Assembly: GCA_008330645.1 (NCBI GenBank)
Contig: VLTN01000004.1
Location: 682,001 to 746,000, forward strand
Source of the DNA: Cafeteria roenbergensis
Lineage: Eukaryota > Sar > Bigyra > Bicosoecida > Cafeteriaceae
Reading direction: 5' to 3'
Length of the DNA: 64,000 bases
Shown here: positions 8,601 to 18,700 of the stretch, in pieces
How the letters are laid out: every line of letters starts with the position of its first letter
Position numbering within the stretch: the stretch's first letter is position 1
Translations under genes and position numbers: made by a program
Notes under the pieces: generated by a model
Seen by the model: only the letters and a program-made list of their open reading frames with translations
Databases searched by the model: none
Told to the model about the DNA's origin: nothing

Positions 8601-10952
8601 GACTCGCTGTACGAGGAGAGCGTGGCTCCAAGCAACCCCGGTTACGTTTCCCCCCCCCGCCCGAGCGTGACGGTCCTGGCGCACCCCAGGGCTGCAGGGG
8701 CGACGGGGGCCCGCCGCCTGGCTTCAGTTTTGCCGGCTGCAGCCCTGTCTCGCTCGGAAAGCGGTCCGCCTGTCGCACCGCTGCCCGCAGCCCCGGCACT
8801 GGCCTCTGCCCACCCTACCACGTACGCGGGTGCCAGGCGCTCCGGCGGCTGTGGCTGGCGCAGGCTGCGCATCGCTTGCCGCCTGTGCGAGCCTTGCCCC
8901 TGCGCCACCCCCTCGTGCAATCAGCTGGCTATCGGCCGGCCGGGGCAGCGTGCGACGGAGGCGCTGCTCCGTCGCCGTTCGCCGGTCTGCCCGCCCCCGT
9001 TCATGACCGCTGTCGCCGGCGTCGTCTTTGCCGCGCACATGCTCCTGTTCTCGCAACTCGAAGGCATTCAATCGGCGTTTCGGGGGCAGGGCCGCGCTCC
9101 CGGGATGGCCGCCCTCGGCGTCGTGGTCTTCTTCATCGTGCTTGTCCTGCCGATGCTTGCCATCACGTTCGACGCCGCTCGTCGAAACAGCCCGAGGCGG
9201 CGGCTCGACCCGGGCACCACGCTTGTCGTCCTCATGGTCCTGTCCATGACACCGCACGCCATGGGGCTTGCTCTTCGCGAAGCGCTCTTGGCAACTGCCC
9301 GCGGCAGCCTCATCCGCTTGGTGGTGACGCAGGCGACGGTCTTGTTCTGCACCGCCCTCACGTGGGTCATGGAGCTGGCCGCGCAAGCGATGACGCCCAT
9401 CGAGGCGGAGCGACAGCCCCTCCTTGTGGCCGCCGACGTCATGCTGACCGTCTTCCTCAACCTAGTCACGGCGCAGGAGCTGGCGGTGGGCACGGTCGAA
9501 TTCTGGCTCACGCTGGCGGTGCGGTGCGCTGGGCTCTTGTTCATGGACACGCGGCTGTGGGAGGACGTCCAAAGCCTCTTCACGAACAAGAGGAGGTGGT
9601 TTCGGTTTGTGACTGCCCGGCTGGGGTGGCTGGCCGTCCAGCGGGCGGACAGGGTGCTGGTGTCCGAGCAGCTGGCGCTCGTCATCAGCGCAGCCTACCT
9701 CACCGGGGGGGCCGCCGGCGCGCTGGCGGGGTTCGTGTCCGCCCAGGAAGCCACTGCGGCGGAGAACCCAAGGGAAGTCGTTGGCCGCGTCACCGCATTC
9801 GCAGTCATCTTCGTCGGGATCTCGATCATGGTGCCCGTCGTTCGGTACCTCACCTACGCCAAGCTCGCCCGCGCCCGCCTCAAGAGCGCGGCCGTGTCAA
9901 TCCTGGGGTCTTGCACGGTGCTCAACCTGGTTAAGGACCGGCACGCTGCTCACAGGATCGCCGGCGTGGCTGCAGCTGGCGGCAGCTTCTTTGGCGATGA
10001 CTGCAAGCGCTGGGGTGTCGCCTCACGAGAGTCGCTCAGCGACCGCAGTCCCCCCTTCGCCTCTGTGCGGTCCACGCCACAAGGGCCCTCGGCAATGCCG
10101 CAGCCTCCCCGCGGCCGGCAGCCAGGGTCCCCCTGGTCGCCCGGGCCCGCCACTGCGCGAGGACTTGGGGCTCCAATGCCGGAGCTGTCCCTGCCCCGAC
10201 CTCGCCGCTCCATCAGCGCCGGCCACAACTCTCTTCGCAGGGCGTCCCTGCTTCCAGTTCCGCCCGACAGTCCGGAGAGTCTCCCCACGCCAGCCGCCTC
10301 GGAGGGGCGCGCCGACTGGGGCGCGCCCTCGCCGGCGGTCGGCCCGCTGGAGCTGCGCTCCGGGCGGCAGGGCCGCGTGCAGGACTCGCCGGTTCGAGGG
10401 CCGGCGCCCTCTCCCTGCCTCGACCCCACCGCATGGACTGCCCCGGTGATCGTGGCCGGGATGCCGAGCACCCCCGCGTCACCGCCCCACTCCCCGCGCA
10501 TGGTTGTGAGCAGGGCGGCGCCGCAGACGGCGTCGGCCGAGCCAAAGCAGCGGCCGAGCGACGCGAGCAGGGGCAAGTTGGGCACAGGCGGGCGGCCACA
10601 CAGGCGTGGCGAGGGTGCTGCTGCCGCAACAGAGCCGAGCGAGTGCGATGGCGGCGGCGACCGCGACCTCGACCGCGGCCGCGTCCACGGCACCAACGGA
10701 AGGCAGCACCGCGGCAGCTTCGTGCCGTATGTGTTCAAGGAGTGGGTCAACGGCGTGAGACAGTCGAGGGGGAAGGGGTGCGCGCGGCCGCGCTGCATTC
10801 GTGTGGGCATCCTCTGCTTCGGCGACGCCAGGTCGTCGGGACAGCACTGGGTGGCATTCCAGACCGAGTACGCCTTTGCGGTCATGCTCTTTGCAGCTCT
10901 CTGGGGGTCCTGGGCCTCGTCGGTCGCGCTGGGAGTGAAGGCGTTCTCGTGA
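5628..10952 (+). CDS. Giant multipass membrane protein with long disordered loop
   Basis: A single open frame of about 1,775 residues from the first in-frame ATG. Four hydrophobic segments lie near the N-terminus (for example VATVIGFLAGFALPW and ALCVAAAFVFVLPLLCC). About 750 Ser/Arg/Pro/Ala-rich residues follow, carrying many basic-serine clusters (RRRQSRRSSS). A second block of about seven hydrophobic segments comes next (MAALGVVVFFIVLVLPML, LIRLVVTQATVLFCTALTWV, FAVIFVGISIMVPVV), then another disordered stretch and a last membrane segment near the C-terminus. The large serine-rich loop is probably cytosolic and phosphorylated (inference). An acceptor-like CAG at about 5780 could mean the true first exon lies elsewhere. 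No transporter or receptor family is recognised. Confidence 0.6.
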   Translation: MRATQRRSPARACSCQAGCASSSLLRRAGVPLPCNASARGLPDARSFPCRAKFFAVATVIGFLAGFALPWLAHTASPGEPLVTSWIGTLLLEGSAHVMVSLRLYYYVGPRAFRECTWTVWLTAGILARTVVRAGTGHVEAAVQSGNAVDGPLLASWDAAALCVAAAFVFVLPLLCCARGATYAARQRSLRVTLRHIAPGTLAWREREWRWCFLLRAVLAPLRRVSPAAALPDQPPKSASVASVATERGALHAGSQLGHPVSPQGMLVHPAVWTSTARSRAMGSRQSSNVARPSDRTELGGSADRSERPFDSPSGFTTRPTGSVAAVSLDVSRGRSAAGLAPTAPSTVTGFPVGPAPAGCVGAATASPGASVRRAAGATALPSAVAKHQQSPRAAPHLRFGEAATASSQGSSAAGLTSKSESDTVASGSRAPSAARLSSLPGSGLLRERERVRRRQSRRSSSAAAAGSRARRSSVARRKSVEDLSPSSALPVLRSPVVDATQPRSHTAGDGRAVTYSAVAEPSAISSDQSAIGSSRSTMESAAGSGERRSRAGRFAAREEVYDLTSYPVGGAGGRGVGSDGYSPRAGVELPNGSCSSDRMGIEERRVSPARATASSQSVTRRAGAGSGQAASTGEREPGWASAAAAGRRRNLLREAGGAVAALPAAPQGIAALTGHRPALDAVPDAEGLPVVGGDGDEGEVDFTAPSQGGASPCLPPAPLASPGRAGSSPVPSTPQGPHGSRRRVALLARPARAGSVDQAGRALSVRSDSDRSAASTLEAGPQTQRERRGSFLQRFSRTVGLNLGGDRQQDQRSGSPTTDRESAARWSGVEAPSRDDHSMVDQSAVRRHRRRSITHVASVPITPNGSESGASATLARFPPPASVRSSSIAPSRSVALSGTPGPRSQALQTRLARLERRSVATMRAVVRGEAFGRHTVAAEEEVMPAMPLTMVWPCCGSSLLPLEVVMSKHTGEHDGEEMDAVPLGSALDRAADSLYEESVAPSNPGYVSPPRPSVTVLAHPRAAGATGARRLASVLPAAALSRSESGPPVAPLPAAPALASAHPTTYAGARRSGGCGWRRLRIACRLCEPCPCATPSCNQLAIGRPGQRATEALLRRRSPVCPPPFMTAVAGVVFAAHMLLFSQLEGIQSAFRGQGRAPGMAALGVVVFFIVLVLPMLAITFDAARRNSPRRRLDPGTTLVVLMVLSMTPHAMGLALREALLATARGSLIRLVVTQATVLFCTALTWVMELAAQAMTPIEAERQPLLVAADVMLTVFLNLVTAQELAVGTVEFWLTLAVRCAGLLFMDTRLWEDVQSLFTNKRRWFRFVTARLGWLAVQRADRVLVSEQLALVISAAYLTGGAAGALAGFVSAQEATAAENPREVVGRVTAFAVIFVGISIMVPVVRYLTYAKLARARLKSAAVSILGSCTVLNLVKDRHAAHRIAGVAAAGGSFFGDDCKRWGVASRESLSDRSPPFASVRSTPQGPSAMPQPPRGRQPGSPWSPGPATARGLGAPMPELSLPRPRRSISAGHNSLRRASLLPVPPDSPESLPTPAASEGRADWGAPSPAVGPLELRSGRQGRVQDSPVRGPAPSPCLDPTAWTAPVIVAGMPSTPASPPHSPRMVVSRAAPQTASAEPKQRPSDASRGKLGTGGRPHRRGEGAAAATEPSECDGGGDRDLDRGRVHGTNGRQHRGSFVPYVFKEWVNGVRQSRGKGCARPRCIRVGILCFGDARSSGQHWVAFQTEYAFAVMLFAALWGSWASSVALGVKAFS

Positions 10953-11201
10953 GGGCGTGGGGCCGCGTCGCTACTGCTCCGCCAGAACGTCTGGCGGACA
11001 GCCTGTTGAAAGTAGGAGGATTTTTGAGTGCCCGGTTGCAGGAGGGTTCGGAGAGGAGCGTTTTGTGTGTTTGTGTGTCCGTTGGGCACTCCATGCTCGC
11101 TGTCGGGAAGGCTGAATCGTTGCCTGCCAGGCTCACCTTGGCGCCGCACCCTCTTCGACTGGGCCCACTTCGCCATGCATGCAACAGCAAGCACACAAAT
11201 A

Positions 11202-11236
<35 letters not shown>

Positions 11237-11436
11237 ATACACATACGCGTGCACACACATACACGCGCGCGCGCGCGCGCGTACTCGTGCACAAGGCATC
11301 CCAGAGAGCCGGGCCGCCCCGGAAGGACTCGAGCGGCCTGCCCCACCAGGCGCTGAGAGACAGGGTGAGGCGGGAGCGCAGCGGAGCCGCGCGCCCAGGG
11401 ACAGTGCGCGAGCCGGCACAAGCGGGGACGACCCGG
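10953..11436. other. Convergent gap with microsatellite
   Basis: About 480 bases between two genes that converge here. Apart from the dinucleotide array described separately, no gene or structured element was seen. Confidence 0.5.
11191..11284. repeat. (CA)n/(CG)n microsatellite
   Basis: An alternating purine-pyrimidine tract. CA repeats run from about 11204 to 11231, imperfect CATACACA units follow, and a pure CG run lies at about 11263-11282. Such mixed CA/CG tracts are classic Z-DNA-forming sequence. It lies between two convergent 3' ends. Confidence 0.9.
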
Positions 11437-12288
11437 CTAGCCCGTGGCGGGAGCGTCCCCGAGGTTGGCTGGTCCGAGCCCCAGCCAGGCAAGCACCTGG
11501 TCCGTGACGCCATTCGCCTGCTGGAAGGCACGACCCTCCATCACCGCCGCCTCACGGGGAAGGTACACCCGGAGGGTGTCCCACGGCTGCCAGCCGTACT
11601 CGGTGTGCAGCAGGTAGGCGCCCATGGCGAGGACGAGGGCGATGAAGCCCGCGTCGAGCGTCCTTCCCACGCAGCGAGCGCTGGACTTGCTCGTGCCCTC
11701 GTCCAGGACCGCGTCACCTCGCACCCTCCAGTCTTCCCGCGACGTCGCGATCGCCTCGTCCAGCTCTCGGGACCGCTCCTCTGCCGTCAGCATCGGCATC
11801 AGCTTCTGAAGCACGCCATCCATTTTCTGACGCTCTGCGGCGGAAAGCGCGAACGGGTCCTTTCCGCGTTGCTGGCTGGCCGTGACCGCCGCTGACCCGC
11901 CTGCAGCGCTCTGGGCGCGCGCTGAGATGGACTTGGCAAGCCGCGCGACTGCGTGCCCGCGGGCCATCTCCTCGGGGCTGATGTCGTCGCTTCCATCGAC
12001 CGCCTGGCCGGTGCGGGCCCTCGCCCCTCGCCGCCGCCTGATGCCGGGTGCGGGCTCCGTGCCTTCGCCACCGGAAGGAACCGGCAGCGCTTCGTCCGCC
12101 GCGTCCGCTGCACCCGACTCGGGGCCTTCATCAGGCAGGCCGTCGACGCCGAGGGGCTCGTCCATCTGAATCGGCTCGTTTGGGAGGTGGCGCGCGACAG
12201 CGATAAGAATTGGCGCCAGGACGGCGCCAACTAGCAGCATACCCACAAGCTGCTGCGCGGGCGAGGCAGCGGCAATGAACGCCTCCAT
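11437..12288 (-). CDS. Two-TM membrane protein with acidic/Ala-rich linker
   Basis: A single exon of 283 residues from the ATG at 12288. An N-terminal hydrophobic segment (QQLVGMLLVGAVLAPILIAV) is followed by a long hydrophilic region. That region has an Arg cluster (RRRRGARAR) and a helical segment (SAAERQKMDGVLQKLMPML) with a following acidic helix. A second membrane segment (GFIALVLAMGAYLL) and a C-terminal amphipathic stretch close the protein. The start is supported by the divergent USP gene beginning only about 140 bases away. It might be a peroxin- or organelle-membrane-type protein, but no family signature is visible. Confidence 0.65.
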   Translation of the reverse strand: MEAFIAAASPAQQLVGMLLVGAVLAPILIAVARHLPNEPIQMDEPLGVDGLPDEGPESGAADAADEALPVPSGGEGTEPAPGIRRRRGARARTGQAVDGSDDISPEEMARGHAVARLAKSISARAQSAAGGSAAVTASQQRGKDPFALSAAERQKMDGVLQKLMPMLTAEERSRELDEAIATSREDWRVRGDAVLDEGTSKSSARCVGRTLDAGFIALVLAMGAYLLHTEYGWQPWDTLRVYLPREAAVMEGRAFQQANGVTDQVLAWLGLGPANLGDAPATG

Positions 12289-12426
12289 GCGGACGCCGGC
12301 TTGCACGGCTGCTGCTCGCGAGTGGAGCTCGCGTGGCTCTCTGCACAATGATTTCCGATGGGCAAATATGCGCGATTGCGCCACCCGAGAGGCCCCGGAC
12401 ACCCCTGGCGACGCGGCCAGCGCCCC

Positions 12427-15421
12427 ATGGCGGCTGCTGGGCAAGCAAGCGGCCACTCCGCAGCGGGGGCCGCGCAGGCGCAGCATCTACCGGCCATTGC
12501 CGGCGCTGGGCTGCGCAACTCCAAGGCGCAGAACCTTTGCTACCTGAACGCTTCACTCCAGGCGCTCTTCCACTGCCACGAGCTGCGCTCCCGCTTGGAG
12601 TCGTTGGAGGAGTTCGTCAGCTACACCCGCACGCCGGATCCCGACGACTTTGCGGACAAGGCGGCCGCTGTAGCGGCGCAGCGCGGCATCTCTGCCCGCG
12701 AGCCGAATTTGCTGCCGCAGCTGTTGCGGACCATGGCCGACATGTGCGACCCCGACAGCGATTCCGCGAACGTCGACGCGGTCCTCGGCGAGCTGTTCAG
12801 GCAGGATCCGGCCACGTTTGCCGTTGGTGAGTCTTGCAGCGGGCGGCGCCGCCGGCGAGGCCGAGTTCCGAGTTGCGCCCGAAATGATTCACACTCCCAG
12901 CCGCGCTTGCGCGCTTGGCTGCGCAGACCAGACTGGCGACCCCAAGGAGGCAATCTCGGCGATCCTGGACCTTCTGATCGAGACGGACGTGGCGGTTGCC
13001 GACCGGCGGCGCAGCCTGCGGGACAAGGCAATTGCCGAGGGCGTTAGCGATCCTCACGCACTGCTTCGGCGATACTCCACGCTGAGCGTGAGCCCCGCAG
13101 CAATCGCCCCCGCGACCAACCTTGTCAAGCACACGTTTGGGCTCACCTTTGAGACGCGAAAGATGTCCACAGGGCCTGGCGGCGCGCTCGCTACCACGGG
13201 CGAACCGGCCACCGTCTGCGAGCTCGCCCTGGGCGGCGAGCAGGGGCTCAACGCTGCCGCGATTCTGGTCGCCACCGTGGCGTCCGCGCAGCGTCAGCCC
13301 TGGTGGCGGCCCGAGTGGTCGCCCGCTCCGCCGGGGGCTCCCGTCTCGCCAACCCAACTTCGCGAGCTCGAGGTTAGGCTCCTGACGGCCCGCACCACGC
13401 CCGTGCCTGAGGAGGTGGCACGGGGCGTCGAGGAGGCCCTCCGGGACAGCCCTGCCCCTCCCGTTGCCGCGCCCCCCGTCGGCGCGGCTGGCGCCCCGCC
13501 CCGCCTGACAGCTGCGCAAATGGCGACCCTCAACGTCGTGGAGGGAGCCGCCGGCAGCTACTACCAGCTCGGCGGCCGGTGCACAGCCTCTGCCCTGGGT
13601 ACCTACGCAGTGCCCGTGCACCCCTGGTGGTGTGATATTTGCCGCATCATGTTGCTGCGAAGCGATAAGTTCTGTTCCAAGTGCTACCGGACAAAATACA
13701 CTTGCGGAAGCACCCTGGAGCCGGTGTCGCGTGCACAGCTGGAGGAGGTGGTGGCGTCCATGCGCCCCCCTGCGCCGCGCCAGAAGCCGACCCCGACCGC
13801 CCGTCTCCCCCCGCTGCCGCGCTGCGAGTCTTGGAGGTCGCTTCGGTTGAAAAGCACGCCCGAGGCTTGCTTGGTGTTCATCAACGCTCTCTCGGCCGGC
13901 AGGGCTTCCCAGTGCTCTGTCAACGCGCTTTGCGACGCGATCTTCCGCGCGTCGCCTGGCGACCCGCCTCCCAGCGACATGGCTCACAGCACGAGCAGCG
14001 ACTTCCTGCCGTCCATCCGGCCTTGCCTCATGTTCCCGGACAAGGGCGAGCCCGTTCCGCCGGCGGGGGACGCCACGGAGTACTTTCTCGACGCCGTGGT
14101 GTGCCACGGGGCCAGCCACTACGTCTGCTACGTGCGCTACAGCGAAGCCACGGCCGGCCCCGGAGGCTGGGTGCTCTTCGACGACAAGCTCGTTCGCGTG
14201 ATCGGCACGATGGAAGACGTGAGCGATCACATCAAGAAGAGCAGGTTTGCCCCAACCGTGCTTCTGTTCCAGCTGCCCGCGGCGGCCAAGGCGGCGTGGC
14301 TCCGGGATGGCAGCAACGGCTTGTTCATCGACATGCGGCTGGCCCGGGACTGCTTCCGCAGGCACGTGCGCGCGATGTTCGACGCCGCGGCACCTCGGCT
14401 GCGAGAGGTCTCCCGGCCCCACCCCCCGTGGATGGTACCCGCCGTCAGCTCCCGTGCACCAGGCGTGCTCTCCAACAGGGCTGTCATCAGGCTCCGCCTG
14501 GACGAGGACTGCCACCCTCCGCGCGGGGGCCAGTGTGCGTCAGGCGGCGCAGCGGCTGCGGCGGGCGGTGCCGCTGTCGGCGCGGCGGGTGGTTGGGAGG
14601 CGCATGGGGGCGGGGCAGATGGCTCGGATGGAGCGGCGAGCGGCGCAGGCGACGCACGCGGCGGCCACGGGGGTGCGGGCGGGTCAGGTCCCCCGCCGAC
14701 TCCTCACGACCACAGCCTTGGCCCCGCGGACCCTGGGGTGTCCGGCTGGGAGCGAAGGCCAGAGGCCGCTGCCCCGGCGCCTGCCTCGAGCTGGCCAGCG
14801 GGAGCAATGGCAGGCCGCCCATGGGCGGGAGTGCCGCCGGATCCTGGCGCAGCGGGGGCCAGCATGCCCCACGGGGAAGCCGCGGCAGCCGGCTCCCTGC
14901 CGCGTCAACCGGGTGACGGTGCAAGCGCCGTCGTGGTGCACTCGCAAGCCGCTGCAGCTCAAGCAGAGGCGGAGCGGCACAAGCAGTGCCTGGACGATTA
15001 TGCGTACGCCGTTCAATTGGAAAAGGCCGGCGCCGCCAGCCCCGCCGAAGTTCCCAAGGCAGCCGCAGCAGCTGCGCCGGCAGCGGGCTACGACGCCGAG
15101 CTGCTGCGCCACGTGCTGCCAGGCACCGTCCAGAGGAAGCAGCCAAAGCCCACGGGTCCAGCTGCGCTGACCGTCACCGAATTCTCCAAGTGGAGCGCCA
15201 CTTCGCCGTTCGGCGCCTCGTCCGCGATGCTGGGCAACGCGAACACCGGCGATCGGCGCTCATGGAGCGAGATTCCCAGCGGTGTACATGCTCTGACCAC
15301 CGGGAGCCGTTCGGGCATCCTGGGGAAGCTCCCGCGCAGCACGGTTGCGCAGCTGGACGCAATTGGAGACGCGTTGCGCTTCGTGAGCGGAGGTCACCCA
15401 GCTCTGGGCAGGTTTGAGTGA
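12427..15421 (+). CDS. Ubiquitin carboxyl-terminal hydrolase (USP family)
   Basis: Two exons (12427-12826, 12927-15421; intron GTGAGT..GCGCAG, phase 1) give 964 residues; an in-frame ATG at 12358 would add 23. USPs are cysteine proteases that cleave ubiquitin from substrates. The Cys box is GLRNSKAQNLCYLNASLQ with catalytic Cys about residue 38. The His box is GASHYVCYVRY with His about residue 531, followed by WVLFDDKLV. A CxxC...CxxC zinc ribbon (CDIC..CSKC) sits between the two halves as in many USP finger subdomains. The usual Gly-Asn-Thr before Cys is replaced by Ala-Gln-Asn-Leu, an unusual Cys box. The last 300 residues are Gly/Ala-rich and probably disordered. The spacing to the downstream TBC gene is 283 bases, same strand. 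Confidence 0.86.
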
Positions 15422-15704
15422 GATATTTGAGAACTCCACACTCGTCGCGGTGACCGCGTGTGCCGTGCGGCTCACGCGACCAAAGGCGGGCACCACAATT
15501 AGCGAAGCGCTTGGTGATGACGGCTGGCGTGCGCGATTGCGGGGCCAAGGGCAAATCCGATCTGTGCGGTGGCTTGGCGTCGGTGACGGAGCCACAGGCA
15601 GGGCACGACGCAGCACGTCGCTGCGCTCTGCTTCAAGCACGAGCAGCTCACCAGTGTCCGGCTGTTCGGGCACCTGCCACGCGCTTGTCGCGCGTCTGTG
15701 AAAC

Positions 15705-18700
15705 ATGTCGGGGCAGGAGTCGCTGCCCGCGATGCACGCGGCACTGGCGCGGGGCGCGGCGGCCGGTCCCGAGGCGCTGGTCGAGGCGTGCGGCCGGGAG
15801 GTTGGCGGCCGCATCCCCCCCCGCCTGCGTGGGCAGGTGTACGCGGCCATCCTGGGGGTGCAGCTCACGGGCGGCGAGCAGCTCAGCGAGGCCATCGCTT
15901 CCGGCGAGGCGACGCTCTCGAACAAGCGCGTATTGCGTGTGGATTGTGACCGCACCCGGCAAACTGTCGCGGCCTTCCAGTCGGACGAGGGCAAGGCACG
16001 ACTGGCGCGGTTGCTGTCCTTCTTTTGCAAATGCCAGGCGACCCCGTACCGCCAGGGCCTGAACGAGGTCGTCGCGCCGCTGCTGTTGCTCGGAGCTGAC
16101 GGAGAGGCAGAATGCGCGGCCGGCAAGCTGACCGAGCTGTCCGACAGCGCAGTGCACAGGCTGCTGCAGGGAATGGTGACCACGTTTCTCCCAGCAGCTT
16201 ATGGCGCGGACGACGACTTTGTGGGGCTGCAGTGCTCTCTGGAGTACGTCCGCCTGCTGCTGGTGTTCCACGACCCGGAGCTTGCCAGAATCCTTCAGCA
16301 GCACAGCGTCACGCCAGAGCTCTTTGCCACCCCCTGGCTCTTCACCTTGCTTGCCAGGGGCCACTCCCTGCCCGTCGTGTACTCCCTGTGGGACTCGTTG
16401 GTGCTTCACTTGGCAACGCCTCGCTCGGCCGCCGCGGGGGCCCCTCCAGCCGCGGAGCCCAGCGCGCCTGGCCACGCCGCCGCGGAGGCGGCGGCAGCCA
16501 CTGCGCCCGCAGCGGGGGCGGGGGCCGCTGCGGAACCCCCCATGCCCCACTCTGGCGTGCATGTGGGCCCCGGCCTCTTGCATTTCTTGTGCGTGGCAAT
16601 GCTGGTGCGGCGTCGCAAAGCCATCCAGGACCTCGTCCTCGAGTCCGCTTCGGCCGGCGCAGGGGCCGCGCTGGCCCGCGACATCCAGGCTGCAGAGCTG
16701 TCCGTGCTCGTCTCGCGCCTCTCCCTCGCCTCGGTGGAGGAGGCCGAGCAGCTGAGCAGGCTGGCCATCGCAATGGCGGCAGCCACCCCAGACAGCGTTC
16801 GCAGGCACCTTCTGGACGTGGCCTACGCAGTGGCACCGCCTGCCGAGGCTGTGCTGCGCGAGCTGGTGGTCAGCGTGTGCGTCAGGGTCAGCGCCACCGA
16901 GGCCCTGACCCGCGCGGCCGGGGCAGCGGAGATCTCGGCCGCAGCCTCCGCCCAGCCAGGTGCTGTTCCTGGCCTGGCAGCCTCGGGAACCTCTGCAGGC
17001 GCTGCCCAGCCGGGCAGCGACTCTCCCCCGCTCCTCCTTGTGGTCGATTGCCGGCCCATGCCCGAGTTTGCAGCCTCGCACATCCGCGGATCCTTCCATT
17101 TGGACCCGTCCGTCCTCCACAACCCCGCCATGCTCACGGACATGGCGGCGGCGTTCGAAGACCTCTCGGCTTTTCATTTCGCCGTGCTTGGGTCGGGGAC
17201 GCACGCTGAGCTCGCGGACGCGGAGACGGACCGTCGGGCGGGGGGCGCTGGCCCGCCGGGCGCTGTCGATGCGGCGCACGTCGTGTTGATGTTCATGCTC
17301 AACCGCGGCTTTGGGCACGTGTGCGAGGTGCGGGGGGGCTTCGGCGCCGTGGAGGAGGCGGTGCGGCGGACCCCTGCCCTGCGCAAGTTCCTTGTGCAGG
17401 ATGCTTCGGCTGGAGGAGCCCACGGCGACGGCGACGGCGACGAGACAGGGGGCGCTCCGCTGTACGACGACGGCAGCAGCGACGGGTCGGCAGGCGAGGA
17501 CGAGGGGGACGGCGGCGACGAGGGCGAGGGCGCGGAGGAGGACACCCAAGGCACGAGCCCCCAGCAGGCCGAGGGAGGCATGGGCGACGGTGGCGGCGGC
17601 GGCAGCGGCAGCGGCAGCGGCAGTGGCTCGGCGACTCCCGTTGCGCGCCGGCGGAGGCCAGCGCCGAGCGGAGCGGCGCCCAAGAGCACCCGCCAGGAGT
17701 CGACCGCAGGCCGGGCCATGCGGCTGCTGCGCCGGCTGAGCAAGCCGCGCCCCTCCGACGAGCACTCCGGACCCCTGCGACTGAGCAGCGAAGTCCAGCC
17801 CACCATCCCCACTGCGTGGGCTGACGGCCAGCACAGGGCAGGATCCGGCAGGATCCGCCGCTGGCTGGCCGGCAGAGCCGCCCCGACCGAGGTGTTCACG
17901 ACCAGCGCCTCCCCTGACGACCCGCCCTCCGTGTCGCCGTCGGTGGACGAGGCTCCCGCTGCCTCCAGCGGCCCGGCGCAGGCAGCCCAGCCCCGCGGCG
18001 CCAGCGTTGACAGCGCTGCCCCGGCCTCGTCGGGGCTGTTTGCGGGGCTCAAGGTCATGGGTCAGCGGCCCCGCGGGGGCACTGCCGGCAGCGATGCTCC
18101 GTCCTTGTCGTCGGAGCGCTCGGCCGCGCGCAGGGCCGCATCCGAGACTGGAGCGGCCGCGAGCCGCGCGCGGGTGGGGACCGCAGACTCTGCTGGCTCG
18201 GCGGGGTGCCCAGCTGGCCAGCAGGCCGCCCAGCCGTCAGGCTTGTCGGCCGAGGTTGCGACCGATCACGCCTGCGTGGAGGCGCAGCTCGATGCGATGG
18301 TGGCGCTGGCAGGGGCGCCTCTGCCTCGCCCTGAGTCCCGCGGGAGCCGACCCGGGGCGACGTCCGCGGCGCCGGCTGACGGGGCCGCGGGCAGCGCGAA
18401 GCCTCCGCTGCAGGGGAGGGCTGGGGCGGCCAGCGGGCCAGTGGCCACCAAGCCGGCCACAGCCGCTGGCTCAGCCAAGGCCAAGCAGGCCGCAGCAAAG
18501 GCCGAGGCTGCCGGCGCTGACAGCGCGCCCGATGCGCCGGCGCCCGGGGCGGCAACGTCGTTCGGGGCCACGTGGCGCGGCGGGGTTGCTGGGTGGCGCA
18601 GCGCGCTCGGATCAGCCGCAGCCTCCGTGGCCTCCATGGCTGCTGCCCGGGCCCTTGCGGCGCCCCCCGCGGCGCAGTCGCGGGATTCCAGCGGGCCCGC

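Noticed and set aside
8480-9934. 484-codon plus-strand frame inside the giant membrane protein gene
   Set aside because: It is a different frame of the same exon, His/Arg/Pro-rich. The membrane segments occur only in the chosen frame.
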